Assembly (NCBI GenBank): GCA_900540375.1 | Contig: UQFS01000008.1 | Span: 42,523 to 106,522, forward strand | Reading direction: 5' to 3' | DNA: 64,000 nucleotides | Source of the DNA: an uncultured Prevotella sp. | GTDB taxonomy: Bacteria > Bacteroidota > Bacteroidia > Bacteroidales > Bacteroidaceae | Shown here: in pieces, positions 41,115 to 50,939 of the stretch | Numbering within the stretch: position 1 is the first letter of the stretch | Layout: each line of letters begins with the position of its first letter | The notes under the pieces: generated by a model | Databases searched by the model: none | Told to the model about the DNA's origin: nothing | Seen by the model: the letters and a program-made list of their open reading frames with translations, nothing else | Program-made: the position numbers and the translations under genes

Positions 41115-41441
41115 TTATGCATTGCCTGTGCCGAAGGGAGCAATGGTACGTCCCTCATCAGCAGGCTGAGGAGCCTGGGGCAATTTGATTTCTCCAAATT
41201 CTTTCTCATAGCGGACGAGATTCTCCTGAAGAGCGAAGAGCAGGCGCTTAGCGTGCTCGGGAGCCATGATCACACGGCTGAAAATCTGAGGAGGAGCAAT
41301 AGGCAGCATGTGTGCGAAGTCGATGACAAATTCGCTGCTGGAATGGTTAATCATAGCAAGGTTGGAGTATTCGCCCTGTGCCACTTCCGGCTTGAGCTCA
41401 ATCTTTACCTCTTGAGGCTGTTGCTTGTTTTCTTCTGCCAT
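41115..41441 (-). CDS. DUF3467 domain protein
   Basis: A 108-residue cytosolic protein. The DUF3467 core reads V-A-Q-G-E-Y-S-N-L-A-M-I-N-H-S-S-S-E-F-V, then P-P-Q-I-F-S-R-V-I-M-A-P-E-H-A-K-R-L-L. From memory of the group, this gene usually sits between rpoC and rpsL in Bacteroidetes. Here it keeps its place beside rpsL but is cut off from rpoC by about 9.5 kb. Function unknown. It has its own promoter (41527-41535) and terminator. Confidence 0.85.
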   Translation of the reverse strand: MAEENKQQPQEVKIELKPEVAQGEYSNLAMINHSSSEFVIDFAHMLPIAPPQIFSRVIMAPEHAKRLLFALQENLVRYEKEFGEIKLPQAPQPADEGRTIAPFGTGNA

Positions 41442-41526
41442 AATTCAATAAGCTAAATTAAAGGTTACTATATATTTATGTTTCTGTTATTATGTCTTAG
41501 TTTGTAAGAACATGGTATAACTCTCT

Positions 41527-41535
41527 GCAAAGGTA
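41527..41535 (-). promoter_or_regulatory. -7 promoter element TACCTTTGC of the DUF3467 gene
   Basis: Minus-strand TACCTTTGC matches the consensus, with a predicted start near 41520 and about 80 nt of leader before the ATG at 41441. Confidence 0.55.
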
Positions 41536-41664
41536 AAGAAAAGATTTGTTCTTTCCAAAACTTTATGCACTTTTTTCTTCCCAGTGTCATTTTTCACCTT
41601 ATTCTGTAATACGACCGACATTTCTCAGTACATAGTATGTTTACTCTGTTACTATTACGTTTGT

Positions 41665-42546
41665 TTACTCTGTCTGCAGCCAGACGGTCATCATCTTGAG
41701 GTATTTATCCGTCTGTTCTGTAAACACCATGTGGCGCGCGCCATAGAAGAGTTCCCATTTAGCATTTGGTATTCTGTCGAACATGGTCTTGGCGATGTAC
41801 GGTGTACAGAGGTCGTTGGTACCGCTGACGACGAGTGTCGGACAGGAGATCTCGCAGAGGCGGTCGGTATAGTTGAAATCCTTTAACGTTCCTGTCGGAT
41901 TGTATTCGTTCGGTCCCCAGGCAACGAGATAAGCTTCATTGCCGAAGCGCTTCTTACGGCTCATACACTCCGGCGTATCGGGCCCGATGACAAACTCATG
42001 GCGTGCCACGTAGTGGTCATTGGCTTTGAGATATGCCGGCGACTGAAAGTTACCAGTGCGTTCTGCCTCAGCGATTGCCTTCTGGTCTTCCTCACTCATG
42101 AACGTGATCAGCCGATGCTGCTCTTTGCCCCACAGCTGACTCTGCGGCAGCGTGCTGGAGAGAATCAGCGAACGCAGTCCTTTCGGCTTCTTCTCGATGG
42201 CGTAGGCGATGGCCAGCATGCCGCCCCACGACTGTCCAAGAAGATGGAAGTCAGCGATATGGAGGTAATCCAGCAAGCACGAGAGTTCTTCCATCCACGT
42301 GTCGAGCGTCCACAATTCCGGATGCCCCTCGACATAACTCTCACCACACCCTATCTGATCGTAGAAGACCTGTCGGTGGGTCAGCTCTGCCAAAGGATCC
42401 AACACCTCGAAATAGTTGTGCGTGGAGCCTGGCCCGCCATGTAAAAGCACCAGCGGTGCACGGTCCGTCTTCTCTCCTACGACACGATAAAACGTCTTGA
42501 AGCCCTTGAAGGGCATGTAACCTGTCTCAATCTTCATTTTACCCAT
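41665..42546 (-). CDS. proline iminopeptidase-family alpha/beta hydrolase
   Basis: A 293-residue alpha/beta-hydrolase of the prolyl iminopeptidase (S33) type. It has the oxyanion H-G-G-P-G (about 35-39), the nucleophile elbow G-Q-S-W-G-G (about 106), a later aspartate in V-S-G-T-N-D, and a histidine in Y-G-A-R-H-M-V. Such enzymes release N-terminal proline from peptides. No signal peptide is seen. It starts 37 nt after the GH3 gene on the same strand and is probably co-transcribed, although the functions look unrelated. An ATG three codons in (42537) is an alternative start. Confidence 0.85.
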   Translation of the reverse strand: MGKMKIETGYMPFKGFKTFYRVVGEKTDRAPLVLLHGGPGSTHNYFEVLDPLAELTHRQVFYDQIGCGESYVEGHPELWTLDTWMEELSCLLDYLHIADFHLLGQSWGGMLAIAYAIEKKPKGLRSLILSSTLPQSQLWGKEQHRLITFMSEEDQKAIAEAERTGNFQSPAYLKANDHYVARHEFVIGPDTPECMSRKKRFGNEAYLVAWGPNEYNPTGTLKDFNYTDRLCEISCPTLVVSGTNDLCTPYIAKTMFDRIPNAKWELFYGARHMVFTEQTDKYLKMMTVWLQTE

Positions 42547-42583
42547 CTGCTATTTTGGGTCTAACATGTAACTTTGTCTGCCC

Positions 42584-44926
42584 CTACTCCTTTTCTCCCT
42601 GAACCTGTGTCTCAGAGAAATAGTGATCCCGAAGCGGCTTGATGACCGCTTTGCCCTTGAGCGTCAAGGGCTGCTGCAACCGGATATCTTGTGACGACGC
42701 ACCCAGTTTCAACACGAAGTTACCTGGGACGATATTCCATTGTCTCTGCTGCTTATGACTGTAATAGCCAAGCTGCTCGGTATATACTTTCATCGTCACC
42801 GTCTTGGTCTCACCCGCTTTCAGTGAAACTCTTGCGAACCCCTGCAACTGTATCGGGCGAACAGGCAGATTGCCGCCTGCAGGAGAGAGATAGAGTTGGG
42901 CAATCTCATCTCCGTCACGCTTACCCGTATTGGTCACACGAAAACGTAGCGTGAAGCTGTCTTCGTCGGTCTTTACATCATCTGGCATTTCCAGATCGCT
43001 GTAAGCAAAACTGGTATAGCTCTGTCCATAGCCAAAGGGCCACTCCGCCCTACTGTCCTGAGCTGTGGAGCTGTTGTAGCAGATCGGCACGTTGAGCTCC
43101 TCCTTGGGATAGCTGACCGAGAGCTTACCCGACGGCGATACTTTGCCGTAGAGGATGTCAGCCACAGCGTGTCCACCCTCCTCACCGGGATACCAAGCCT
43201 GCAAAATGGCGGCACAACGGTCAGCCAATCGTGCGATGATCTGCGCACGACCTCCGAAGAGTACGAGTATTACTGGCTTACCCGTGGCCAGCAACTGCTC
43301 TACATACTGTTCCTGCTTCCCCGGCAGGCTCAGACCTTGGCGGTCACGGTTCTCACCGCAGAGCATCACGTTCTCGCCCATAGCTGCAATGATGACGTCG
43401 GCAGAACGCGCCATGCGCAAGGCCTCGGCACTGTCGGCTTTCTCACCGGCATCTACCTTACGATGCAGCATCTTATAGTCCCATGCCCGTTCGTCGCCGC
43501 CGTGGCTGAGCTTGGTTTCAATCTCCTCCGTCCAGTCACAACCGCGCGAATACGACAGTTCGATGTCAGCGGGGCTCCGGTCCCGCATTCCTTCCCACAG
43601 ACCTATCACATGGGGATGGTCAAGATCCTTGTCATTCATTTTCCAGAAATAGGTCATCGACGGGAAAGAGTAGTCACCGCACATCGCCCACATGCTGTTG
43701 GCGTTGGGTCCGGTCACAAAGACGCGCTGCTTGCCGCTCAGCGGAAGCACACCACTGTTTTTCAGCAACACCACCGACTGCGTGGCAATGTCGTATGCCG
43801 TCTGCCGCTCTTCGGGACTGTCGAGCACGATTTTTTCGTTACTATATAAATAAGGTGTACGAGAGAACAGTCCGGCCCGCACCTTATATCTCAGTACGTC
43901 TTTCACAGCACGCTCAAAAGCCTCCGGCTTGACGAGTCCCCGGTCAAGTCCTTCCTGCAGATGCTGATAGTTGGCGCCATAGGGGAAATCGACATCGTTA
44001 CCGCCATTGATGGCCGCTGCCGCTTTCTCTGTTGGGGTTTCGAGTCCGGGTATCTGATCGATAGCCGTATAGTCACTCACCACCATGCCGTCGAAGCCGA
44101 GATAGCCCCGCAGGATGTCGGTGAGTATCTCGTGATTGGCCACACAGTTTGTACCGTGCACAGCATGATAGCCGGGCATGAGGGCTTTGCTGCCCGCCAG
44201 ACGTATCATCGTCTCGTGAGGCAGGAGTATCTCTTCCATCAGTTCTTTCTCGTCGGTATCGCCTCCACCGCCGTAACCAAGGTAGTGTTTCGAGCAGGCG
44301 CCGACGCCTTTGTCCAATCCCCCATGCTGCAGTCCACGCACAAAGGCCGTACCCATCACGGCCGAGAGATAGCCGTCCTCGCCATAGGACTCCTCCAAGC
44401 GGTTGAAGCTCGGCGTGCGGCAGACGTCGACCATGGGTGAGAGCGAAAGCACACCGCCCATCTTGCGCAAAGCAATACCGGTCTGCAGGGTTTTCTTTTC
44501 TGCCAGTATGGGATTGAACGAGCAGGCTTGTCCGATCTGTTGAGGGTAGATGGTGGCACCACTCGTATTGATTCCCGAGAGCACTTCCTCATGAAAGAGG
44601 GCAGGTATGCCGTTGGGGGTGTTGCGAATCAACCAGTCCTGGACGGCGGCGACACGGTCGCGCAGCACATTGGGATCCATCGGAGCCTGACTGGCATACT
44701 GTGAGAAATGGCCGATTCCATCGGGAATAAGTCTGCGGCACCTATTGGTGTCGAGATGTCCTTCCGCATCGAAGAGGTCATCCATATAGGTACTGCGCAG
44801 TTGTGCGATACGCTCCTTCTGAGACATCTTCTCGTAAAGTGCATCCACCTGCTGGTCAATGGTCAGTTGATAATGGCAACTTGTCATTGTAAATAGAGTC
44901 ATTAAGATGAGAGTGGCTTTTCTCAT
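42584..44926 (-). CDS. GH3 family beta-glucosidase/beta-xylosidase lipoprotein
   Basis: A 780-residue predicted lipoprotein: signal M-R-K-A-T-L-I-L-M-T-L-F with lipobox F-T-M-T-S-C. GH3 N-terminal barrel: R-L-I-P-D-G-I-G-H-F, and the nucleophile aspartate in G-M-V-V-S-D-Y-T-A-I-D (about 285). The GH3 C-terminal domain (about 390-620) carries G-E-N and Y-P-G-E-E-G-G, and a fibronectin III-like domain (about 660-750) follows. Expected to release terminal beta-linked glucose or xylose in the periplasm. The start at 44926 gives a clean lipoprotein signal; the promoter is at 44988-44996. Confidence 0.87.
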   Translation of the reverse strand: MRKATLILMTLFTMTSCHYQLTIDQQVDALYEKMSQKERIAQLRSTYMDDLFDAEGHLDTNRCRRLIPDGIGHFSQYASQAPMDPNVLRDRVAAVQDWLIRNTPNGIPALFHEEVLSGINTSGATIYPQQIGQACSFNPILAEKKTLQTGIALRKMGGVLSLSPMVDVCRTPSFNRLEESYGEDGYLSAVMGTAFVRGLQHGGLDKGVGACSKHYLGYGGGGDTDEKELMEEILLPHETMIRLAGSKALMPGYHAVHGTNCVANHEILTDILRGYLGFDGMVVSDYTAIDQIPGLETPTEKAAAAINGGNDVDFPYGANYQHLQEGLDRGLVKPEAFERAVKDVLRYKVRAGLFSRTPYLYSNEKIVLDSPEERQTAYDIATQSVVLLKNSGVLPLSGKQRVFVTGPNANSMWAMCGDYSFPSMTYFWKMNDKDLDHPHVIGLWEGMRDRSPADIELSYSRGCDWTEEIETKLSHGGDERAWDYKMLHRKVDAGEKADSAEALRMARSADVIIAAMGENVMLCGENRDRQGLSLPGKQEQYVEQLLATGKPVILVLFGGRAQIIARLADRCAAILQAWYPGEEGGHAVADILYGKVSPSGKLSVSYPKEELNVPICYNSSTAQDSRAEWPFGYGQSYTSFAYSDLEMPDDVKTDEDSFTLRFRVTNTGKRDGDEIAQLYLSPAGGNLPVRPIQLQGFARVSLKAGETKTVTMKVYTEQLGYYSHKQQRQWNIVPGNFVLKLGASSQDIRLQQPLTLKGKAVIKPLRDHYFSETQVQGEKE

Positions 44927-44987
44927 AAACATAGTAATATGAAGGTCTACGTCTCTTGTAGAGATCTCCTTTAGGCTGAACGTTGGT

Positions 44988-44996
44988 GCAAAGATA
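44988..44996 (-). promoter_or_regulatory. -7 promoter element TATCTTTGC of the GH3 gene
   Basis: Minus-strand TATCTTTGC matches the consensus. The predicted start near 44981 gives a leader of about 55 nt to the GH3 ATG. Confidence 0.6.
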
Positions 44997-45751
44997 GGCT
45001 TTTCTTTCTGAACTTACTTATATAAGCTGATATTTCTTTGATTAAAAAAACAAAAAACACCCTCTAAGAAATAGAACCAAACACAGGAATTAGCTGCAGC
45101 ATATATCTTGGGAGGGCTTTATGTTTGATACTAAATTCAAGCTGTTATTGATTCATACTTCACGGGGACGTTGTATTTGACAGTTGCCTGGTACTTCTTC
45201 TGCAGCCCCATAGGGAGCCATCCTCTACGTTTGATGCTTATTGTTTGATATTCTGACAAAAAACCGGCCACGAGAAGACGATTCTCGCCAGCAAACTGGT
45301 CTTTCGTCTGATTTTCGCGATTTTCAGAGTATTTTATAAATTCCTACAAATCAACAACATACGATTTTTACGATTTTTGCCTCCATGTCAGAAAGGTACT
45401 TTGACGAAAAATTCTCTAGAGAATTTTCGATCAAACAACCGAGATGACCTCATCAACTCACCGTTTTGTATGCGTCATTCAACCGTTTTGACCCTATTAA
45501 TGCACGATTTTCTCACAGACAGAGCCGTATTTTGAGACTCTCAGCATGATTTTCGCTTATTTTAGCCTCTGGCTTCACTCTATTTCATCCAATAATCGTG
45601 ACATAATTTTGTAAAGTTTTTAATAAGATAAAATTAGGAACCAACACATAAAATTGCCGTCATTTCCTCCTTTCTGGATTCAAACTTAAGATCATTACTG
45701 TTGCTGAAACATAAAAAACGACAGAAACTTGCAAATATGAAAACAAACACT
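44997..45751. other. long AT-rich intergenic region between divergent GH3 and GH127 genes
   Basis: About 750 bases without a complete gene. Recurrent CGATTTT/CCGTTTTG motifs and a near-perfect palindrome at 45405-45429 are visible. On the minus strand, bases of about 45137-45350 stay open for nearly 70 codons with no suitable start (part reads R-R-G-W-L-P-M-G-L-Q-K-K-Y-Q-A-T-V-K-Y), which could be a decayed gene end or chance. Confidence 0.4.
45405..45429. repeat. palindrome CGAAAAATTCTC-TAGAGAATTTTCG
   Basis: A 25-bp inverted repeat centred on CTAG, symmetrical except for one extra A on the left arm. Its role is unknown; it could be an operator or a terminator-like structure lacking GC content. 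It lies about 325 bp upstream of the GH127 promoter. Confidence 0.5.
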
Positions 45752-45760
45752 TATCTTTGC
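45752..45760 (+). promoter_or_regulatory. -7 promoter element TATCTTTGC of the GH127 gene
   Basis: Plus-strand TATCTTTGC matches the consensus, with a predicted start near 45767 and about 28 nt of leader before the ATG at 45795. Confidence 0.6.
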
Positions 45761-45794
45761 ACTTAACCAAATAACAAAATACTAAAGACAAATC

Positions 45795-48314
45795 ATGAAA
45801 CACTCTTTGCTGTTCGCTCTCACCGCCTCCATGCTGATGGCCACGCCTGCAAAAGGTTTGGCGCAGGAGCAACTCTACCCCCATCATTTCAACCTCAGCG
45901 AGGTCACGCTGCTCGACAGTCCCATGAAGCGCGCCATGGACCTCAACATTCAGGTGCTCCTCGACTACGATGCAGACCGTCTGCTCACGCCATTCATCCG
46001 TCAGGCCGGGCTCACCACCGGACGCTACACCAATTGGCTGGTGCTTCATCCCAACTTCAAGAACTGGGGCGGCGACGGCTTTGACCTCTCCGGACACGTG
46101 GGCGGCCACTATCTCTCTGCCCTCGCCATGGCCTACGCCGCCTGCAAAGACAATTCGAGCCGTGCCTTGCTGAAGTCGCGGCTCGATTACATGCTCGGTG
46201 TTCTGAAAGACTGCCAGGACGTGTACCAGCACGACAAGACGGGCATGAAAGGCTTTCTCGGCGGGCAGCCCATCAACGAGGTGTGGCGGGAACTCTATCA
46301 GAGCAACGCCAAGGCTTTTGATCCCGTTCGCGGATGGGTGCCCTTCTACTGCGAGCATAAGGTGATGGCCGGACTGCGCGATGCCTATCTCTACACCGGC
46401 AACAAGACGGCCAAGGAGATGTACCGCAAGATGGCCGACTGGGCCGTAGCACTTATCAGCCGGCTCAGCACCGAACAGATGCAGAGCATCCTCAACACGG
46501 AGCAGGGAGGTATGAATGAAGTCCTCGCCGATGCCTACACGATCTTCGGCAACAAGAAATACCTCGAAGCAGCCAAAGCGTTCTCCCACCAAACGATGGT
46601 TGACGGTATGCAGACGCTCAACACCACGTTTCTCGACAACCGGCACGCCAACACGCAGGTACCAAAATACATCGGCTTCGAACGTATCGCCGAAGAGAGC
46701 CTTGCCGACAAGCGCTATGCCACGGCAGCCGCAAACTTCTGGGCCGACGTGGCCAATTACCGCACGACATGCATCGGAGGCAACAGCGTCGAAGAGCACT
46801 TCCTCTCCAAAGCCAACAGCAACCGCTATATCGACAGAGCCGACGGACCCGAAAGCTGCAACTCCAACAACATGCTCAAACTCTCGGAGATGCTCGCCGA
46901 CCGCACGCACGACGCCCGCTACGCCGACTTCTACGAGTATACCACGCTCAACCATATCCTTTCCACACAAGACCCGAAGACGGGCGGATATGTCTATTTC
47001 ACCACGCTGCGCCCACAAGGCTACCGCATCTATTCCCAGGTGAACAAGGGCATGTGGTGCTGCGTCGGCACGGGCATGGAGAACCACAGCAAGTACGGAC
47101 AGTTTGTCTACACCCATGAAGCTGACTCTGTGCTCTATGTCAATCTCTTCACGCCAAGTCATCTCGCGGACCGTCGCTTCGACTTGACACAGACCACTTC
47201 CTATCCCTATAGCCAGCAGACCACGCTGACGATCAACCGCGACGGCAATTTCTCATTGGCCATCCGCCATCCTTGGTGGACCACAGACGACTATCGCATC
47301 ACCGTCAATGGCGAGCCACAAACGGTCAAGACGACTGTGGGACAGGCTTCCTACATCAAGCTTCGTCGCCAGTGGAAAGTCGGTGACAAGGTTCAAGTAG
47401 ATCTCCCCATGGCTATGCGTGTGGTGCCCTGCCCCAATCTCCCGGATTATGTCGCCTTTGAGTATGGCCCTGTCTTGCTTGCCGCTAAGACTACCGCCTG
47501 CGACAAGGCTGACGCAGACGCAACAGAATTGAGCTACGAGCCGTTGGAAAACGAATATGCCGGGGAAGGACGTATGGACCATGCACCCGGTGCCGTAGGC
47601 AAGAGCCTGCCACTCACCACGGCGCCGCTGCTCATCGGCGACCGCAGCGAGGTACTCTCCCGTGTCGGTAAGGGTGATCCGTCCACCCTTCGCTTTCCAT
47701 TGGATGTGAGCCGTCCGGGCGTAGCTGGCTACCACTGGACACGCCTCATGCTACAACCGTTTGCAACGATTCATCATGCACGATATGTGTGCTACTGGTA
47801 CCAGCAGACGCCCGAAGGCTACACTCATAGCGACATGGCTGAGACCGAGCGAAAGGCCGAAGCACTCGCCAAGCGCACCATCGACTTCGTCTCTCCGGGC
47901 GAACAGCAAAACGAGGCTGGACACGAATACAACTACTCCACCGATTCTCACGCGGGATCATTCCGTGACGAGACCTATCGCGACGCACAACGTGGCGGAC
48001 ATGTACAGTACACGCTCTTCAACGCTTCCGCAGAAACAGACAGTCTTGCCATCCTCTGCCGCTTCACCACCGCCGACAAGGGACGTCAGGCTACGCTGAC
48101 TGTCAACGGCGTAAATATCGCCAACATCATCATTCCGGAGAAGACTGAAGGTGAGAACAATGGTTTTTTCGATGTCGAATATCCTCTGCCCGCCACCCTT
48201 CTCCGCGACAAGCATGGAAAGGCTATCGCCAAGTTCCTCGTCAGACTGTCTGCCGACGGCACCACGCCAAATCCCGGCTGGTACGGACTGCGACTGGTCA
48301 GAATAAATAAATAG
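45795..48314 (+). CDS. GH127 family beta-L-arabinofuranosidase
   Basis: An 839-residue exported protein; the signal peptide ends near K-G-L-A-Q. The GH127 (formerly DUF1680) catalytic barrel spans about 30-570. Zinc/cysteine active-site residues are in place: G-P-E-S-C-N-S-N-N (glutamate and cysteine ligands, about 353-361) and M-W-C-C-V-G-T-G (paired cysteines, about 417-424, one the nucleophile in the characterised enzyme HypBA1). Its C-terminal extension (about 620-839) is an extra beta-rich domain of the DUF6805-like kind. GH127 enzymes release beta-L-arabinofuranose from plant glycoproteins and pectins. GH35 follows 145 nt later with its own promoter. Confidence 0.88.
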   Translation: MKHSLLFALTASMLMATPAKGLAQEQLYPHHFNLSEVTLLDSPMKRAMDLNIQVLLDYDADRLLTPFIRQAGLTTGRYTNWLVLHPNFKNWGGDGFDLSGHVGGHYLSALAMAYAACKDNSSRALLKSRLDYMLGVLKDCQDVYQHDKTGMKGFLGGQPINEVWRELYQSNAKAFDPVRGWVPFYCEHKVMAGLRDAYLYTGNKTAKEMYRKMADWAVALISRLSTEQMQSILNTEQGGMNEVLADAYTIFGNKKYLEAAKAFSHQTMVDGMQTLNTTFLDNRHANTQVPKYIGFERIAEESLADKRYATAAANFWADVANYRTTCIGGNSVEEHFLSKANSNRYIDRADGPESCNSNNMLKLSEMLADRTHDARYADFYEYTTLNHILSTQDPKTGGYVYFTTLRPQGYRIYSQVNKGMWCCVGTGMENHSKYGQFVYTHEADSVLYVNLFTPSHLADRRFDLTQTTSYPYSQQTTLTINRDGNFSLAIRHPWWTTDDYRITVNGEPQTVKTTVGQASYIKLRRQWKVGDKVQVDLPMAMRVVPCPNLPDYVAFEYGPVLLAAKTTACDKADADATELSYEPLENEYAGEGRMDHAPGAVGKSLPLTTAPLLIGDRSEVLSRVGKGDPSTLRFPLDVSRPGVAGYHWTRLMLQPFATIHHARYVCYWYQQTPEGYTHSDMAETERKAEALAKRTIDFVSPGEQQNEAGHEYNYSTDSHAGSFRDETYRDAQRGGHVQYTLFNASAETDSLAILCRFTTADKGRQATLTVNGVNIANIIIPEKTEGENNGFFDVEYPLPATLLRDKHGKAIAKFLVRLSADGTTPNPGWYGLRLVRINK

Positions 48315-48422
48315 CTAAGATGTAAAGGGAACAAATCGTGAATCAGCAGGTATTTTTTGACATTTCTCTCTGATGCACGATTGATTGAAAGATAAGTGAA
48401 CAACAGGAAAGAATCTTTTTTG

Positions 48423-48430
48423 TAATTTTG
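48423..48430 (+). promoter_or_regulatory. -7 promoter element TAATTTTG of the GH35 gene
   Basis: Plus-strand TAATTTTG fits TAnnTTTG, with a predicted start near 48437. It overlaps an in-frame GTG at 48430 and so supports the start at 48460. Confidence 0.45.
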
Positions 48431-48459
48431 TGGAAGACAATCCTAATAATAATTCTTCT

Positions 48460-50847
48460 ATGAGATTACAACAAAAGATTCTTTTTTTCATGTTCGTATT
48501 GGCCTTGCTGCTGAGCCCCGTCTCCGGACAGGCAGCGAACAGCAGTGGTGATTTCACGGTGGGAAAAGGCACCTTTCTCCTCAACGGCAAGCCGTTTGTC
48601 GTCAAAGCTGCCGAGGTGCACTATCCACGCATTCCGCGTCCCTACTGGGAACAGCGCATCAAGATGTGCAAGGCTCTCGGCATGAACACACTCTGCCTCT
48701 ATGTGTTCTGGAACATCCATGAGCCACAGCAGGATCATTTCAACTTCACGGGCAACAACGACGCAGCCGCCTTCTGCCGATTGGCACAGAAAAACGGTAT
48801 GTATGTCATCGTACGCCCAGGACCATACGTCTGCGCTGAATGGGAGATGGGCGGACTGCCCTGGTGGTTGCTGAAGAAGAAGGATATCCGACTGCGTGAG
48901 CAGGATCCGTTCTTCATGCAGCGGGTGAAAGTCTTCGAAGAGAAGGTTGCTGAGCAGCTCGCCCCGCTGACCATCCAACGAGGAGGTCCGATCATCATGG
49001 TGCAGGTGGAGAACGAATACGGCAGCTATGGCGAGGACAAGCCTTACATCCGTGCCATCCGCGATCTGCTTAAGGCCAATTGGTACTCCAAGGACAAACA
49101 GGGCAAGAGTGTTGGTCCCGTACTCTTCCAATGCGACTGGTCGAGTAACTTCACCAAAAATGGACTCGATGACTTGGTGTGGACGATGAACTTTGGTACC
49201 GGTGCCAACATCGACCAGCAGTTCAAGCGCCTCGGCGAACTGCGTCCCAATGCCCCGAAGATGTGCTCGGAATTCTGGAGCGGATGGTTTGACAAGTGGG
49301 GAGCCCGACACGAGACACGTCCGGCAAAGGACATGGTGGCCGGTATCGACGAGATGCTCTCCAAAGGCATCTCCTTCTCGCTCTATATGACGCACGGAGG
49401 AACAAGCTTCGGACACTGGGCAGGAGCCAACAGCCCGGGCTTTGCACCCGATGTGACCTCCTACGACTACGACGCGCCGATCAATGAATATGGCCGCACT
49501 ACGCCAAAGTTCTTTGAGTTGCGCCACACCATGGAGAAATACAATGGTGGCAAAGCTTTGCCCGCTGTTCCCCAACCTGCAGCTCCGCTGGTTAGCTTTC
49601 CCAAGGTGAAGCTCTCCGCCCGCATCCCTCTCTGTCAGTTCATCACACGCTCGGTGAAGAGCCACGACACAAAGACCTTTGAAGAGATGAACATGGGATG
49701 GGGCTCAGCCTTCTACTCCACCACCCTGCCCGAGATCAGACAAGCCAGCCGACTGACCATCAGCTATGCCCATGACTACGCACAGGTGTTCATCAACGGG
49801 GAGTTTGTAGGGAAGATCGACCGTGTGAAAAACGAGAAGAGCATCATGCTGCCACCGGTGAAGAAAGGCACCAAGCTCGACATCCTCGTCGAGGCTATGG
49901 GCCGCATCAACTTCGGACGTGCCATTAAGGACTATAAGGGCATCACAGGCGAAGTGACCATCACCACGACCGACGGACAGCACGACGTCACCTACAACCT
50001 CAAGGACTGGCAGATAGGGCTCATTCCCGACGACGTGGACACGCTGGCCACACAGTCCAAGAAGCCGTATGTAGAACTGCGTTCCCATCTCAATGTACGC
50101 AACGGCGACAAGGAGCCAAGCGTCTTCCTCGGCTCATTTAGCCTCAGCAAGGTCGGCGATACCTTTATTAACATGGAGAACTTCGGTAAGGGGCAGGTCT
50201 TTGTCAATGGCCACGCCTTGGGTCGCTTCTGGCGCATCGGTCCACAGCAGACGCTCTACTGCCCGAGTTGCTGGTTACGGAAAGGCAAGAACGACATCAT
50301 GGTGCTCGACGTGGTAGGCACCGCAAACCCCATTCTCTGGGGACAGGATCATCCGGAACTTGACAAGCTGCAACTGGAAAAGACCAACCTGCACAACAAC
50401 ATCGGTGACAAGCCTGACCTGAACAGCCGCACGCCGGCTTTCAGCGGCACGCTACAGTCGGGCAATGGCTGGCAAACGGTCCGCTTCGACAAGCCGCAGC
50501 AAGGACGCTACCTCGCCATCCTCATCAATAGTAACCAGAGCGACAAGGACCTCTCCGCCATCGCCGAACTCTATCTTCAGGATGCTCAAGGTCATCGCAT
50601 CAGCCGTGAGCCGTGGACAACAAAATACGCCGACTCGGAAGATGCCACCAACGGCAACCATACTGGTGACAAGGCTTTTGACCTGCAAGAGTCTACCTAT
50701 TGGCAGACCGTTCCGGACACAGACCTCCCTCATCTGCTCGTCATCGACCTCGGTTCCGCACAGACTGTCTCCGCGCTGGAATATCTGCCGCGTGCCGAAC
50801 AAGGTGCACCGGGTAGTATCAAAGACTGCAAGGTATACGTCTACTAA
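48460..50847 (+). CDS. GH35 family beta-galactosidase with C-terminal F5/8 type C domain
   Basis: A 795-residue exported protein with a signal peptide ending near V-S-G-Q-A. The GH35 barrel carries the general acid in V-E-N-E-Y-G-S-Y-G (about 185) and the nucleophile in S-E-F-W-S-G-W-F (about 265), with the substrate-binding G-P-Y-V-C-A-E-W-E-M-G-G-L. Beta-sandwich domains follow, and the last 130 residues are a discoidin/CBM32-like module. It removes terminal beta-galactose, plausibly from arabinogalactan together with GH127. The start at 48460 is chosen because the longer frame begins inside the promoter. Confidence 0.9.
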   Translation: MRLQQKILFFMFVLALLLSPVSGQAANSSGDFTVGKGTFLLNGKPFVVKAAEVHYPRIPRPYWEQRIKMCKALGMNTLCLYVFWNIHEPQQDHFNFTGNNDAAAFCRLAQKNGMYVIVRPGPYVCAEWEMGGLPWWLLKKKDIRLREQDPFFMQRVKVFEEKVAEQLAPLTIQRGGPIIMVQVENEYGSYGEDKPYIRAIRDLLKANWYSKDKQGKSVGPVLFQCDWSSNFTKNGLDDLVWTMNFGTGANIDQQFKRLGELRPNAPKMCSEFWSGWFDKWGARHETRPAKDMVAGIDEMLSKGISFSLYMTHGGTSFGHWAGANSPGFAPDVTSYDYDAPINEYGRTTPKFFELRHTMEKYNGGKALPAVPQPAAPLVSFPKVKLSARIPLCQFITRSVKSHDTKTFEEMNMGWGSAFYSTTLPEIRQASRLTISYAHDYAQVFINGEFVGKIDRVKNEKSIMLPPVKKGTKLDILVEAMGRINFGRAIKDYKGITGEVTITTTDGQHDVTYNLKDWQIGLIPDDVDTLATQSKKPYVELRSHLNVRNGDKEPSVFLGSFSLSKVGDTFINMENFGKGQVFVNGHALGRFWRIGPQQTLYCPSCWLRKGKNDIMVLDVVGTANPILWGQDHPELDKLQLEKTNLHNNIGDKPDLNSRTPAFSGTLQSGNGWQTVRFDKPQQGRYLAILINSNQSDKDLSAIAELYLQDAQGHRISREPWTTKYADSEDATNGNHTGDKAFDLQESTYWQTVPDTDLPHLLVIDLGSAQTVSALEYLPRAEQGAPGSIKDCKVYVY

Positions 50848-50901
50848 TGGTCACCGTCTGCTGTCTTTGACACAATAGCAGCAAAATAGTAAGAAGCCAA
50901 A

Positions 50902-50939
50902 AAAGGCCGTGAACCCCAAACGGGTTCACGGCCTTTATG
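50902..50939. terminator. bidirectional terminator between GH35 and rpoC
   Basis: A perfect 15-bp stem pairs AAAGGCCGTGAACCC (50902-50916) with GGGTTCACGGCCTTT (50922-50936) with a 5-nt loop. T-rich sequence follows on both strands (TTTATGATT; TTTTTTGGC). It serves the convergent GH35 and rpoC genes. Confidence 0.85.

Noticed and set aside
45660..47162. A 500-codon minus-strand open frame opposite the GH127 gene
   Set aside because: The plus-strand frame has clear GH127 active-site motifs and a promoter; the opposite frame has no family features.
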